Below are positions 45,617 through 57,599 of a DNA stretch of 64,000 bases, piece after piece. Under the pieces are notes generated by a model. It was not told the DNA's origin and made no database searches. It saw nothing but the letters and a program-made list of their open reading frames with translations. A program made the translations under genes and the position numbers. The number at the start of each line of letters is the position of its first letter. Within the stretch, counting starts at the first letter, position 1. The DNA is taken from positions 2,232,501-2,296,500 of the forward strand of contig CANTUR010000112.1 of the NCBI GenBank assembly GCA_947683625.1, read 5' to 3'. Source of the DNA: Mallotus nudiflorus (Eukaryota; Streptophyta; Magnoliopsida; Malpighiales; Euphorbiaceae).

Positions 45617-47444
45617 AATAAGTTTTTAACTATTTTTATTATATATGTTACCTATTTGAATAATTATTTATGAATTTTACTATTTTATGTGAATATTTGA
45701 AAACTTGGATTTTTATTAATATTATATAAATATTTGAGATTTTATTTAATTAATGTGAAAATAATTATGTTTAATGTTTTTTTTATGTTTAAGTATATTG
45801 TATTGTGATTATTTATTGATATTTATGGATTTTGATGATTTTTATTATTAAATATTGATTTTATTGTGAATTGTGAACCTCGGTTGGGAATTTGTGTAGT
45901 TTGGGGTCCCAACTAGAGGCATTGAATTGTTATGTTATTAGAAGTGTGTTTTATTGCAGCAATTATTGTGTTATTAGAAGTGTGTTTTATTGCAGGATCA
46001 ACTCTACTTTTTAGTAGAGAGATGTTCGTTTTATAGAGGAGACTTTGCTGATTTTTTGGTAGGATTCTCGTAAAATGTGACATCGGGTCAATCCTGAGTT
46101 TTGTATTATGGTAGAGTTGTGTCTAGATCGAGTCTTCCTTTAGAAATTCTTAGAAGTGTAAATTAGGTATTTCGATTCTGATTTGTTATGATTATTTATT
46201 TTTCTAGTTACACCGACACTAAGGCCTATCGAATCAGGCTTGTTGAGTATGTCTCGAGGAGCAAAAACTTGTGAGTTATTATTTTATATATACATTGCAT
46301 GTAGGTACATGATTATGAGCATTCATGTTTTTATTATGTATTTACATATGAATTATTTCATTAAATGAATAAGTATATTTTTAGTATACTTTTAGTATAT
46401 TTTTTATATATGTGACATATATGCTTGGTATGTTTTTAGTATATATTTAGTATATTTTGGTATATTTGTGGTATATGTTTAGTATATAAGCAGTATATCC
46501 TTTTTAAATGAATGATATTATGTTTAAATTGTGAAATTTATTATTTTCCATTAAATATATGATTTATTGAAGGATATCAATAGAATATGCTACTTAGTGG
46601 GCTACACTAGGATTGTTGCGCAACAGTATAGTAGATTTAGGTTGAAATTCTGATGTTTGATTATGAATAAGAATATAGAGATTATTGGTTATTGGAAAGA
46701 GCAGCTACAGATCCTTGGTTGACCTAGTGTACTCATGGCCAATCATGCCAATAGTGAGATTGTAGATCCTCGGTTGACCTAGTATACTCGGGGCCAGTCT
46801 ACTACCTTGAGTTGGATAAATGAATACTTGGAGTTTTGGATAAGCCAGTTGCTTGTTAATTTTATGATTGAGTTTGAGAATATGTTAGGGTACTATCTGA
46901 TCCTTCATTTAAATAAACATTTTTCAGCATTTATTATATATAAAAGTGGATTTTAGCATCTGTGTGAAATGCTTGTATATTTATATATATACTGATGCTT
47001 GACTGCATATGACTTTAGGTTGCATGTATATATATTATAATAATTCACTCAATGAGGTATGATCCCTTTTAATATTTTTTTGAGGAGATTCCTCATCGTC
47101 AGACCTCAATAGTAGACCTCATCGTCGGTCTTCTTCAGCCCCGACTAGACTATGTAAATTTATTATCTGATCTCTTATTATATTCTAGAGAATGTAGTAG
47201 TAGTGTATTGTATCAATAGTGTGTTGTTTTAGTTTTTGAGATTTGTATTAAAATACTGTATGAATATTTTATTATGATATGACATTTAAGTATTTATATT
47301 TATATCAATTTAAATTTTAATTCTGGCATATTTTTTGTTTATTTATTGCATGCGCTTTTATTTTTAAGGCTTGCTACGAGTTCCGAGTTCGAAAGAATTC
47401 TCGTTCCCTAGCACCGGTCATGACTCCCAGTTTCGGTCATGACA
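45617..47444 (+). mobile_element. Solo LTR C, part 2
   Basis: Continues LTR C from 5187. It has an acceptor-like TTTTATTGCAG (exon start 45996) with a tandem duplicate of that acceptor just upstream, the palindrome CTCTACTTTTTAGTAGAGAG, a donor GTGAGTT at 46271-46277, a repeat pair with CTCGGTTGACCTAGT, an acceptor-like TTTTTTTGAG (exon start 47085), and the conserved GAAAGAATTCTCGTTCCCTA end. The end TCATGACA at 47444 is followed by tgaag. Confidence 0.9.
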
Positions 47445-47610
47445 TGAAGACATAAAACTCAATACCTCTTTGTTTTATTAGAAGAAGAAGGATTCACTTA
47501 CACTCTTCCTTAATCGATTATTTTCTTTGTTTTTTTTTTTTAAGTTGTATTTGCAAAGCTAGACAATTTTTGTTTAGATCTTATGGTTTGAGAGCTATGA
47601 AAATGTAACA

Positions 47611-48031
47611 ATGGAGCAAGGAAAATTTGTTGTTCCTATGTATCATTGTGGAGGCATTGCAAACATGAAGACTTTATGGACAATAAGAAATCCTGGATGA
47701 AGGTTCTTTAGGTGTAGAAATTGTGGGGTAAGTGAATGGAAAGAATTTCTGAATTTTTTTTTTAATTGAGTTGTTAGGGTTAATAACATTTAGGAAATTG
47801 TACTAATTTGTGCCAAATTAATAAAGGGATTTTGGGGCATGTAATTACTTCCTGTGGATTGACCCACATGTTGATGATCAATCAAGAGTTAAGATTTTAG
47901 TTCTCTTGAAAATGATAAAGGAAATTGAAATGGAGAGGGACAAAGACAGAAAAAGGCAAAAAATGCAAAAATTTATGATATTTGGGATAATTGTGTTTGT
48001 TTTAGTACTGATCATGGGTTATAGGAAGTAG
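47611..48031 (+). pseudogene. GRF-type zinc-finger protein gene, broken
   Basis: Exon 1 (47611-47727) encodes MEQGKFVVPMYHCGG, then MKTLWTIRNPG, a TGA (47698-47700), and RFFRCRNCG, ending at a GTAAGT donor. Exon 2 (about 47827-48031) gives ACNYFLWIDPHVDD, a charged helix rich in Lys/Glu/Arg, and a hydrophobic C-terminal membrane segment (IFGIIVFVLVLIMG) before TAG. The Cys-x-Cys...NPGRRF...C...W-D pattern is the GRF zinc finger; plants have many small GRF proteins of this shape, often linked to transposons. The TGA sits where the family has Arg, so CGA-to-TGA is likely. The splice acceptor phase is uncertain. Confidence 0.65.
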
Positions 48032-48419
48032 CAAATGAAAATGGAAGTGTCTGATGTGTATGATGTTAGTAAATGGACTTTTGGTTAGATAACATTAGTC
48101 TGACTTAGTATTAGAGTGTAAAAGTTGTAATTTTAACATCATCAATATGCAATGAGTAGTTGTTGAAACTCAGTTGAGTTTATAAGTTTTGCATTATCTA
48201 AGAATATATGAATAAGTGAGATAAGAGCAATCCCACTATATTACAAGGACAAAATTTGATTGGTTTACTATATTATAACTTTTTAACTTCGCTTAAAAAT
48301 TTACTCTAATATGACGTGGATGCCATGTCATATAACTTAATCCATGTCCACGCATGTTTCCACATCATATAACTTAATCCATGTCAGCGGATGTTTCGCC
48401 CATGTGATTGCTATTACCA

Positions 48420-48528
48420 AAGTAAGTGCAACATGGGTCCAAATTAGAAGTATAGTGCTATAGGAAAAAATGATACTTGAGAGGTGCAATAGGTTAAAGT
48501 TTAGGGGTGAAAAGGTGTATTTGGCCAT
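48420..48528 (-). repeat. Right terminal inverted repeat of the Mutator-like element
   Basis: The reverse complement begins GGCCAAATACACC and follows the left arm at 3714 for about 100 bp. A TSD-like 9-mer follows at 48529-48537. Confidence 0.6.
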
Positions 48529-48537
48529 TTAATTTTT

Positions 48538-49225
48538 CACAACTTTATAACTGATTTCATATAAAAAAAATATTATATATATAACTGATTTCATATAAAA
48601 AAAATACTATGGTCATAATTAATCATAATATAATAAAAAAGCATCAGTAATTTGTTAACAAAAAATTTAAAAATAATAAAAGTTATATTTTCTTCATATA
48701 ACAGTTTAAATATTACAATCTTATTGAACTTATAATTTATTACAATTTTAGTAAATTTTTTATTTGAGTTATGACACTTTATTTCTTCAACATTTTTAAT
48801 ATTAATACTTTTATTTACACAAAAAATAATTTTATGCAATTTTTTAAATTCATCTAATAATTAAATTATAAATATTAATTAATTTAATTTTAACTCTTTT
48901 TTGTTAAATTTTATAAAAATATCTAAAAATGATAATTATACTAATTTTCTTATAAAAATATATATTTTCAAACAAATTATGTACTCTATTTTTTATTTTT
49001 TAATTTATAAAAATATCTACTTTTAAAACAAATTATATATTTTTCCTATTTTCATAAAATTTATTAATTTTGATTTTAATTATTTACTTATTAAATTTAA
49101 TATAATAAGACTTATAAAATTATGTTATCTAATTTGATTTATGTTAGATAAAAAAATAAGTAGACCTAATTAAAATAGAAGAATATATATTTTAACAAAA
49201 TTTATCACCAAACTTTTAATTAATT
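48538..49225. other. AT-rich non-coding stretch
   Basis: No gene was recognised. A short direct duplication of ATAACTGATTTCATAT followed by an A-run occurs at about 48548 and 48583. The rest is A/T-rich with no stable coding frame. Confidence 0.6.
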
Positions 49226-49735
49226 TAATTTTGTTAGAGATAAAATGGAAATTAACATAATTAAAATAGGAAACATACTTTTAATTAAAATAGAATTATA
49301 TGTTAATTAATTTTATTTTTATTAGAGATATAATAGAAGTTAACCTAATTAGAATATAGGAAATATGCTTTCAATTAAATTAGGATTTTTAATTAATTTT
49401 ATTTTATTAGAGATAAAATAGAAGTTAACCTAATTAAAATAGGAAACATATTTTCACTTATATTAAAATTATATTTTAATTAAATTAATTTTTATTTGAG
49501 ATAAAATAGAAGTTAACCTAATGAGAATAGAAAATATACTTTTAATTAAAGTAGAATTTTTGTTAGAAATAAGATAGAATTTAACCTAAATAAAATAGGA
49601 AACATACTTTCAATTAAATTAGAATTATATTTTAGTTAATTTAATTTTTATTAGAGATAAAATAGAAGTTAACCACATTAAAATAGAAAATAGACTTTAT
49701 ATCAAATTAAAATTATATTTTAATTAATTTAATTT
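49226..49735. repeat. Degenerate minisatellite, period about 70-98 bp, 6 copies
   Basis: Units begin AGAGATAAAATAGAAG and continue TTAACCTAATTAAAATAGG, AAACATACTTTCAATTAAA and a TTTTAATTAATTT spacer. Unit starts are near 49226, 49324, 49410, 49497, 49567 and 49652. Length differences come from loss of parts of the AT spacer. A partial unit precedes the array at about 49160. Confidence 0.8.
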
Positions 49736-50080
49736 TACTTTCATTAGTAAATGATTAAATTATTCAAGTTTTATATAATAATTAGTGAAACTTTTTTTAT
49801 AATTTTGTTTATCCCCTTCATACATTTATATTATAGATATATATATACCCCATCATCACTAAATAATATTTGCTTTTGCTTTTTGTTCAATATTTTTTCC
49901 CGGGCTGGTTTTATTTTAATTTCTTTTGGACATATGAATGAATCTATTAGTTATCATTTAAGTATCGTTATATGACTACTGACTCTAATTATTTTATTCA
50001 TACATAAATTAATAATATTTTGATTATTATATAATTTATTAATTTATAATTTCTATATTATTAGTTATTATTGATAATAA
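49736..50080. other. AT-rich non-coding stretch
   Basis: No gene or recognised repeat. A 74-codon ORF at 49751-49975 is rich in Ile/Phe/Leu with no recognisable motif and is probably chance. Confidence 0.55.
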
Positions 50081-50239
50081 ACTAGTTGTGAATTTGCGCA
50101 TTACACAAACTTTAAATAATATATACATTTTAATATAATTATTAAATAATTTTTATAAATTTAAAACTACAAATTAATTAAATATAAAAGTGAAAATTTA
50201 GAAAGTTATTATAACAAGTTTATTTAATAATGTTTTATT

Positions 50240-50319
<80 letters not shown>

Positions 50320-51020
50320 AAGAATTTTAATAAAATAAAAAATAGAAAATAATTGATAAGTTATGCATTTTTACTTATATTAAATAAAAAGAAAAATGTA
50401 TTTTTAATTGAATAAAAGGTGAATGTTTTAATTAGAAAAAAAAGACATAATTTCATAAAAGATATAATTTCTAACTAAAAAGAAAATTAGTATTTTAGAT
50501 ATAGTATAATTAAAATGTTTCATATTAAATGAAACATATGTATTTTAAAATAAGAATTTTTATAAAGAAAAAAGGGTAACTAAATAAATTAAAAATAAAA
50601 TATGTTACATTAATATTATTTTCTTTAATTTTTATTGTCATTATTTTTAAATATAATACAATTTATTTTGAGACTATTAAATTATTATTGTAGTATGTAT
50701 AATAGTTAAAAAAAAATTAAAAATAGAATTTCTAATGGTTTAAAAAAAATGATTGAATGATTTGAGATTAAAAAATACGTATTATTTAAAACCTTTTAGA
50801 ATTTGAGTAGTATTAAAATGTGTATAATAATGTTTTAGTTAAAAAAAATTCTAAAAAATTATAATAAATATTTTATTTTTAAGAATTTGACAAATTAGAT
50901 TTTAGGGTAAATACTCAAATATAAAAATAGACACTTGTTAAATTTTTAGCTTAATGACTTTAAAGCTCAACATTTAATATATATCAGTCATCTATCCGCG
51001 CGTTGCGTGGACTACTTATT
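50081..51020 (-). mobile_element. Helitron-like non-autonomous element (tentative)
   Basis: On the - strand at 50081-50105 a short hairpin (TTTGTG, loop, CGCAAA) is followed about 8 nt later by CTAGT, resembling a Helitron 3' end. A second GC hairpin (CCGCGCGTTGCGTGG) lies at 50996-51010 in an otherwise AT-only region. No 5' TC terminus could be fixed. It contains an (AT)n run at 50244-50317. Confidence 0.33.
50244..50317. repeat. (AT)n microsatellite
   Basis: About 36 perfect AT units. Confidence 0.95.
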
Positions 51021-51640
51021 AATAAATTATTTATTTCTATTTTAATATATTTTATTAGTGAAAAATTTAAATTTTAGGATATATATAGATGATAAAATTT
51101 ACAAATAGAGTTTAGTACGGTTCCCCAAATAAAAAAAGATTAATTATAATAATTAGATTAGTCATAAATTTAATTTTTGTTACCATAATTTTTTATTTAT
51201 AATAAGATTTTTTTTAAAATTATTAGATTAGTATTAGAGTATATATAATAGTGTGTTAGTTGAAAATTAATACTAATTAATTATTATGTTATTATACTTT
51301 TAAATTTTTTTAAAAAATAAAATTTTTAATGGTTTGAAAATAAATATTTGAGTGATTTAAGGTAAAAAAAATATGTAGTGTATAAATATCTTTAGAATTT
51401 GAGTAATATATAGATATATATAATAGTGTTTTAGTTACATTAAAAAACAATATGGTTACATAAGGAAAAAAAATAGAGTTACATAAAAAAAATAGTTTTT
51501 TAATATTTTTTTTTAAATATTCAAAATTCTAAAAATTAAGTATAAATGAATGCTCAATTATGAGGATAGAGACTTGTCACAATTTGGGCTTAATGATTTT
51601 AAGACTAGGCATTTAATATATATATAGGGTCTATTTAGTT
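50700..51640. repeat. Old direct duplication, offset about 600-640 bp
   Basis: Segment 50719-50990 and segment 51325-51630 share the same series of words: CTAATGGTTT / AATGGTTTGA, TTTAGAATTTGAGTA, TATAATA-TGTTTTAGTTA, then GACACTTGT / GACTTGTC, CTTAATGA-TTTAA and CATTTAATATATAT. They are strongly diverged. No gene is present. Confidence 0.6.
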
Positions 51641-51760
51641 AAGTTATTATTGATAGCTGGTAGTTGGTAGCTGTTTAATGTTAAGTGTTTGGTAAAACTA
51701 TTTACAATTTTACTATTTATATGTCTAATGAATATTATAGATATTAATTAAGTTGTTTAG
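51632..51760 (+). mobile_element. MITE/hAT-like terminus flanking solo LTR D1 (tentative)
   Basis: TAGGGTCTATTTAGTTAAG followed by repeated TAGCTGGTAGTTGGTAGCTG and GTTTGGTAAAAC resembles ends of plant non-autonomous hAT-type elements (TAGGGTCTGTTTGG). A loosely inverted counterpart (AATCAAACACTATTTTGTAG) lies at about 62938, beyond LTR D1. Assignment is by motif resemblance only. Confidence 0.3.
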
Positions 51761-53725
51761 TGTCATGACCCAAAACAGGGGGCCATGATCGATGCTAGGG
51801 AACGAGAATTCTTTCAAATCCGGAACCCGTAGCAAGCCTTTAAAAATAAAATAAAAGCATGCAATAATAATAACATAAATAAAATATCTTGCAACGGAAA
51901 TTAAAATCTCATATGCAATAAATATAATCCACTAACTCATTTAATAAAACAACTCATCAAATATATATAATATCTTTCAATACAAGTTCATGTTTCAATT
52001 CTTTAAAGTACAAATCTCAAACATATATAATACATACTGCTCATTAAAACAACTACTGCAGTATTTAGAATACAAAATAAAATTAAGTAAGCAGTTTACA
52101 TAGTAAAGCCGGGGTAGAAGAAATCTGGCATAAGGGTCTGTTATTGAGGTCTGAAGACGAAGACTCTCTTGAGAAATATTCAACAGAGGGAAGTTAGACC
52201 TCACTGAGTGAATTGTTATAATATATATACATGCATAGCTAAATGACAAATGCACACATTCAATAGTATATATAATAAATATATATACAGGCAAAAACAC
52301 ACAGATGCGGCAAAATCATTTTATATATATAGTGAAAATAATATCCGATTATGAAGGATCAAATAAAACCCTAAATGATCACAACCTCAAATAGTGTTAG
52401 ACAACACTCTAGCCATACAGGCTCACTTATTCCAAATAAATTCACTTATTCCATTTGGACAGTAGATTGACTCCGAGACACTAAGTCAACCGAGCTCCAG
52501 CAGTCTGACTATCAGTATGATTGGCCCCGAGACACTTGGTCAACCGAGCTCCAGCAATCACACTCTCAAATCACATCACACATCAATAAATCAATCCGAT
52601 CAATATCCACAAATAGGTTAGTAATATAACCTAAATTCTATCGTCGTACCGATATGTACTCGGTCCTAGTGCTGCCCACTAGGTAGCACGTTCTATTGAT
52701 ATCCTTCATTTATTTATAAAACATACATTCATAAAATAAATGATGCATGACATAAATTAAAATAACAATATAAACCATATATATACTAGAAATATACCAA
52801 AAATAAACCGAGTATATTTTGAGTATATATACGTCAAATAAATTCAATTTAATTATAAAATAAACTATAAATAAACTATAAATATACTTAAAAACATTTT
52901 AAATATAATTCAATGATAAAACATACATTTAATTTAAAATATACCAAAATATACCTAAGCAATTATTAAACCATTTATGCATATTTCATAAAATTTAAAC
53001 ATACATTTCTAAAACATGCATCCTAAAACACGTATATATAAAATAACAACTCACAGTTGTGCGCTCCACGAGATGGGTCCGACGGGCCTAATCCACTAAG
53101 CTTCGATCTCGATGCAACTAAACAAACAAACGACAATACAAAATCATAATAAATCTAACAGAATTCTAGAAACTCGATTTAAAATACTGGATACAGAATA
53201 AGAATAAAGATTTGACTGGATGTCACGTTTTACAAGAATTCTACCAAAAATTCGGTAGGACCTCCCCTGTAAAATGGGCATCTCTGTATTTAGAAAGTAG
53301 AGCTGGTCTTGCAAGAAAATACACTTTGGAAATAAACAGTCACACAACCTCTCGGTCGGACTCCCAAACTACAATTTTACCGACCGAGGTTCACAATTCA
53401 CGAGATATCACAAAACACATGAAAATGCTAGAAATACCAAAAATACCCCTTAAAAATCAAAATATAGCAAATTAGATATTTAAAACACTGAAAATAATTA
53501 TTTAACCAATAATTACAATAAAACCCTAATTTTAATAAAATATTATTAAAAATCGATAATTCTCGATAAATTCATAAATATTGACCAAATTACATTTTAT
53601 AACTCCAAATTACATAATTAGCCCTAAAGCATATTAAAAATCAATAAAAACTCATTTATTTACAAAAATAGTATATTATATATAGTTTGAAAATAATTTA
53701 CGAAAAATAGTTTTAATTAGTTAAA
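51761..53725 (-). mobile_element. Solo LTR D1, part 1
   Basis: TGTCATGACCC start. The part from 60989 to 62416 completes it. The target duplication is imperfect, tttag (51756-51760) against tttaa (62417-62421). A-like organisation: repeat pair at about 52460-52565, palindrome-bearing island at 53210-53320. About 3.4 kb in total with no coding region, so it is a solo LTR. Confidence 0.85.
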
Positions 53726-54102
53726 TGTCACAACCCAAACTAGGAGTCATGACCGGCGCTAGGGAACGGGAATTCTTTCGAATCCGGAACCCGTAGCAAG
53801 CCTTAGAAAATAAAATCATACAATAATTATATAAAAGTACGACCAAATTAAAGTTTTTCCGAATCAATATATAAAATAAATACTCCAAATCCTTTTATAA
53901 ATGAATAAATATTCGTACAATGTTCAAATACAAATTCTCAAAGTATTTAATATCCAAACAAAATAATACACTTCCAATAATGACACTACTACTGCAGTTT
54001 CCAGAATACAATTCAAAGTTCAGAATATACATTTGCATAAAACAGTCGGGACTGAAGAACACCGGCGAGGAACTCTACAACTAAGGTATGACGATATGGA
54101 AT
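53726..54102 (-). mobile_element. Solo LTR D2, part 1
   Basis: Starts TGTCACAACCC in LTR D1, with target duplication ttaaa at 53721-53725 and 60984-60988. It is cut at 54102 by D3 and resumes at 57313. Confidence 0.88.
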
Positions 54103-57100
54103 TGTCACGACCCAAAACAGGGGCCATGACCGGCGCTAGGGAACGGGAATTCTTTCGAATCCGGAACCCGTAGCAAGGCTAAAAATAAAATAAAACATGC
54201 AATAATAACAATAATCATATAATATGCAGCGGAAATAAAAATCGTAATATCATAATAACAATTTTTCACCACTGGATTTAAACCAAATCTCATCTCATAG
54301 ATATATAATCTTTAGTACAAATCCAGTTTCAATATAATACATCTCTTTAAAATAAAATACATGAAATCCAATACTTTAATTCACAACTACTGCAGTGTCT
54401 AGATAAAATAAATAAGACTCAAGTAGATAATTTACACAAAGAAGCCGGGGTGGAAGAAATCCGGCGTATTGACCTGCTATTGAGGTCTGAGGAAGTTGAC
54501 TCTCCTGAAAAATAGTCAACGGAGGGGAGTCATACCTCACTAAGTGAATTACTATAATATATATACATACATACTAAATGACAATGCATACAGTCAATAA
54601 TACATATCTAATATGTATATATACAGGAAATTACACACAGATGCAGTAAAATCATTTTTTATATATTTTATTTAAAAATCATCTTTTATGAAGGATCACA
54701 TAGAACCCTAGAATATCGCAACCTCGGAAATAGTGTTAGACAACACTCTAGCCATACAGGCTCACTTATCCAAATATATCCACTTAATCCATTTGGACAG
54801 TAGACTGGCCCCGAGACACTAGGTCAACCGAGCTCCAGCAGTCTGACTGCCAGTGTGATTGGCCCCGAGACACTTGGTCAACCGAGCTCCAGTAATTACA
54901 CCCCAAACCATATCTCACACATCAAATAATCATAATCAACCAATATCCACAAATAAGTTAGTATTATAGCCTAAATACTATAGGCGTACCGGTACATACT
55001 CGGTCCTAGTGCTGCCCATTAGGTAGCACGTTCTATTGATATCCTTCATTAATAAATATAAAACATTCATTCACAAAAATAAATGATGCATGAATGTAAA
55101 TGAAATAACTATAGAATCCATATATATACTAGAAATTTACCAAAAGTAAACCAGGTATATTTCGAGTATATATATGTCAAATGAATTCAATCAAATTAAA
55201 AATTAAGTTGGAAATATATTTAAAAACATTTTAAGTATATTTTATTTACAAAACATGCATATAATTTAATATATATCAAAAATAAACCAAAAATATACTT
55301 AATGTAAACTTAAGAAATAATCAAATTATTTATGCATATTTAATCAACATAAAACATGCATTTCTAAATCATGAATCCTAAGCATAGTAACTCACCTAGT
55401 GCGCTCCACGAGACAGGTCCGACGGGCCTGATCCACTAGCCCTCGGTCTCGGCGCAACTGAATAAGAAATAAATAATTGACATCAGAATAACCCTAGCAG
55501 AAATCCTAGAATTCGATCTAGAGTATTTAAATACGAAAATAGAATTAGGGTTCGACTGGACATCACGTTTTACGAGAATTCTACAGAAAATTTGACAGAA
55601 CCTCCCCTGTAAAATGGACATCTCTCTACTCAAAAGAGTAGAGACGACCCTGCAAAGAAATACACTTTGAAAATAAACACCACATCTCATTCACAACCCC
55701 TCGGTCGGACTCCAAACTACAGTCTACCGACCGGGGTCCACAAATACAATTCAGAAATACCAAAAATATCCTTAAAACATAGAAATACATTTTATAAGTA
55801 GAAATTACATAATTAACCTTTAAAACACAATAAAAACCGATAAAAACTCATTTTATTTGAAAAATCGTATATTATATATATAATTGAAAATAATTTACGA
55901 AAAATAGTTTTAATTAGTTAAAAATACTAAATAATTTGTAGAAATCATTTCTATACCTTAAATAACTATTAAAACCAATTAAATTACATTTTTAGCCAAT
56001 TTAGGGTAAAATTACCAAAATACCCCTATATATAAATATACTAAAATTACTCCAAAAATTCACCAAAAATCATACAATTATCCAAAATTAATTTTCTCAA
56101 CATATTTATCAATAATATCAATAATTAAACCCAATTAACCAATTAATTTCAAATAAAACACATTTAACCTAATTTTCCAAAATTCCATAAACTTCAATAA
56201 TTCAAAATAAATACTTAGAAATTCATAAAAATTCCAAATAAATTCCTATAATTCATTTCAACACCTAATTTAACCATAAATCCCAATTTCATAATTTAAA
56301 TAATTAATTTCCGAAAATTAGAAAATAATATTAAAATATTCAAAAATACCCAAAAATCCAAAAAATCTCCAAAAATTCCACAAAAATTCATACATGTAGA
56401 TTGAGCTACTAGGAACAACATTTGTGAAGGGATTTTTCATGAATTAATCAATTATAAGCTCAAAAAAATCAAAAACCCTAATGTGACCGAAATTGAAAAT
56501 TCAAAACCTAAGCAATTCTAGACCATTTAAGCTCAAACCAAAGCTAGAATCACACTCACCGGAGCTCAAGGAGAAGAAAGAGACCGGCGGTGTCGAAAAC
56601 GGTGGTCGGAGGAGGGAGAAATGGCGAAGGGATAATTTTCGGCCAAAAATGGAAAATGGAGCTGCTGGCGTCGGGGAAGGGAGCTACTGGCGGCGGGGGA
56701 CGGCTGGGAACGGCGGTGGCAAGCCGGGAGGCACACCGATGGTAGGTGACCGGAGTTGCAGCGGTGAGGGGTGAGGTGGGTGATGGTCGGGCGCGGGAGA
56801 GAAGGAAAGAAGAAGAAGAAAAAAAAGAAAAAGAAAGAAAGAAAAGAAAAAGAAAAGAAAAAAAAGAAAAAAAAAAGAAAAATAAAGAAAAATAAAAATA
56901 AAAAGAAAAATGAAATAATAATAAAATAATTTTAATAATTTAATAATAAATAAAATAATTAAATAACAATAAATAAATAATAAAATATTAGGATAATATA
57001 TTAAACCCTAATTAAATAAATATTCACACACATAGTCTTTATTTAGTAATTTAAAAATATGTATGAGTTCATGCAAGTCCCAAAATACATTTAAAATAAT

Positions 57101-57307
57101 TAATAATACATTGTTTACGTGAAAATTTCCCCGAAAATGCAAGTCCCACGAAAATTTTACGTAAAACACTGAAAATAATACACAGTAATTAAAATAGGTT
57201 TTAAATACATATCAACTCGTAAAAATATCATATAATATATACAAAAATTATTGACACTGCATATCCCGGTATAGTGTAAAAAGATTTTAAAAACACGGGA
57301 TATTACA
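54103..57307 (-). mobile_element. Solo LTR D3, complete
   Basis: 3205 bp, TGTCACGACC to GGGATATTACA, with perfect target duplication ggaat (54098-54102 and 57308-57312). Closest by eye to LTRs A'' and A2. Leader island at 56560-56800 with GTGAGT near 56556, followed on the upstream side by a long purine tract (56800-56930). Confidence 0.94.
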
Positions 57308-57599
57308 GGAATCTCCTGAAAAAAAATAATTGAGGGGGGTCAGACCTCACTGAGTGAATTATTATACTATATATACATGCAAACTAAACCATAACAATCT
57401 GGCATTCTTATATATATATGTATATACACACATTTCACACGAATGCCAAACTTTGCTTTTATAAATATACTACATGTAAAAAACGTTTGATTAAATTCAT
57501 GAAGGATCCATAGAACCCTAAATAATAACAACCTCAAACAATCTCATCATCACTCTAGCCATACAGGCTCCCTTGATTCCAAATAGAACACTTATTCCA

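Larger units (their letters stand above)
3714..48528. mobile_element. TIR DNA transposon (Mutator-like), split by the retroelement nest
   Basis: A sequence starting GGCCAAATACACC at 3714, running to about 3840, reappears as its reverse complement ending at 48526. The two arms share long matches, including the sense of CCCCTAAACTTT and ATTGCACCTCTCAA. The 9-mer ttaattttt lies immediately left of the left arm (3705-3713) and 2 nt beyond the right arm (48529-48537), fitting the 9-bp duplication of Mutator-like elements. Only about 285 bp on the left and 1.08 kb on the right belong to this element; 4001-47444 is inserted retroelement sequence. The right part carries the GRF zinc-finger pseudogene. 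Superfamily assignment is inferred from TIR length and TSD size. Confidence 0.55.

Noticed and set aside
48591..48839. An 82-codon ORF on the - strand
   Set aside because: It lies in A/T-rich DNA with Asn/Ile/Lys bias, no motif and no flanking gene signals.
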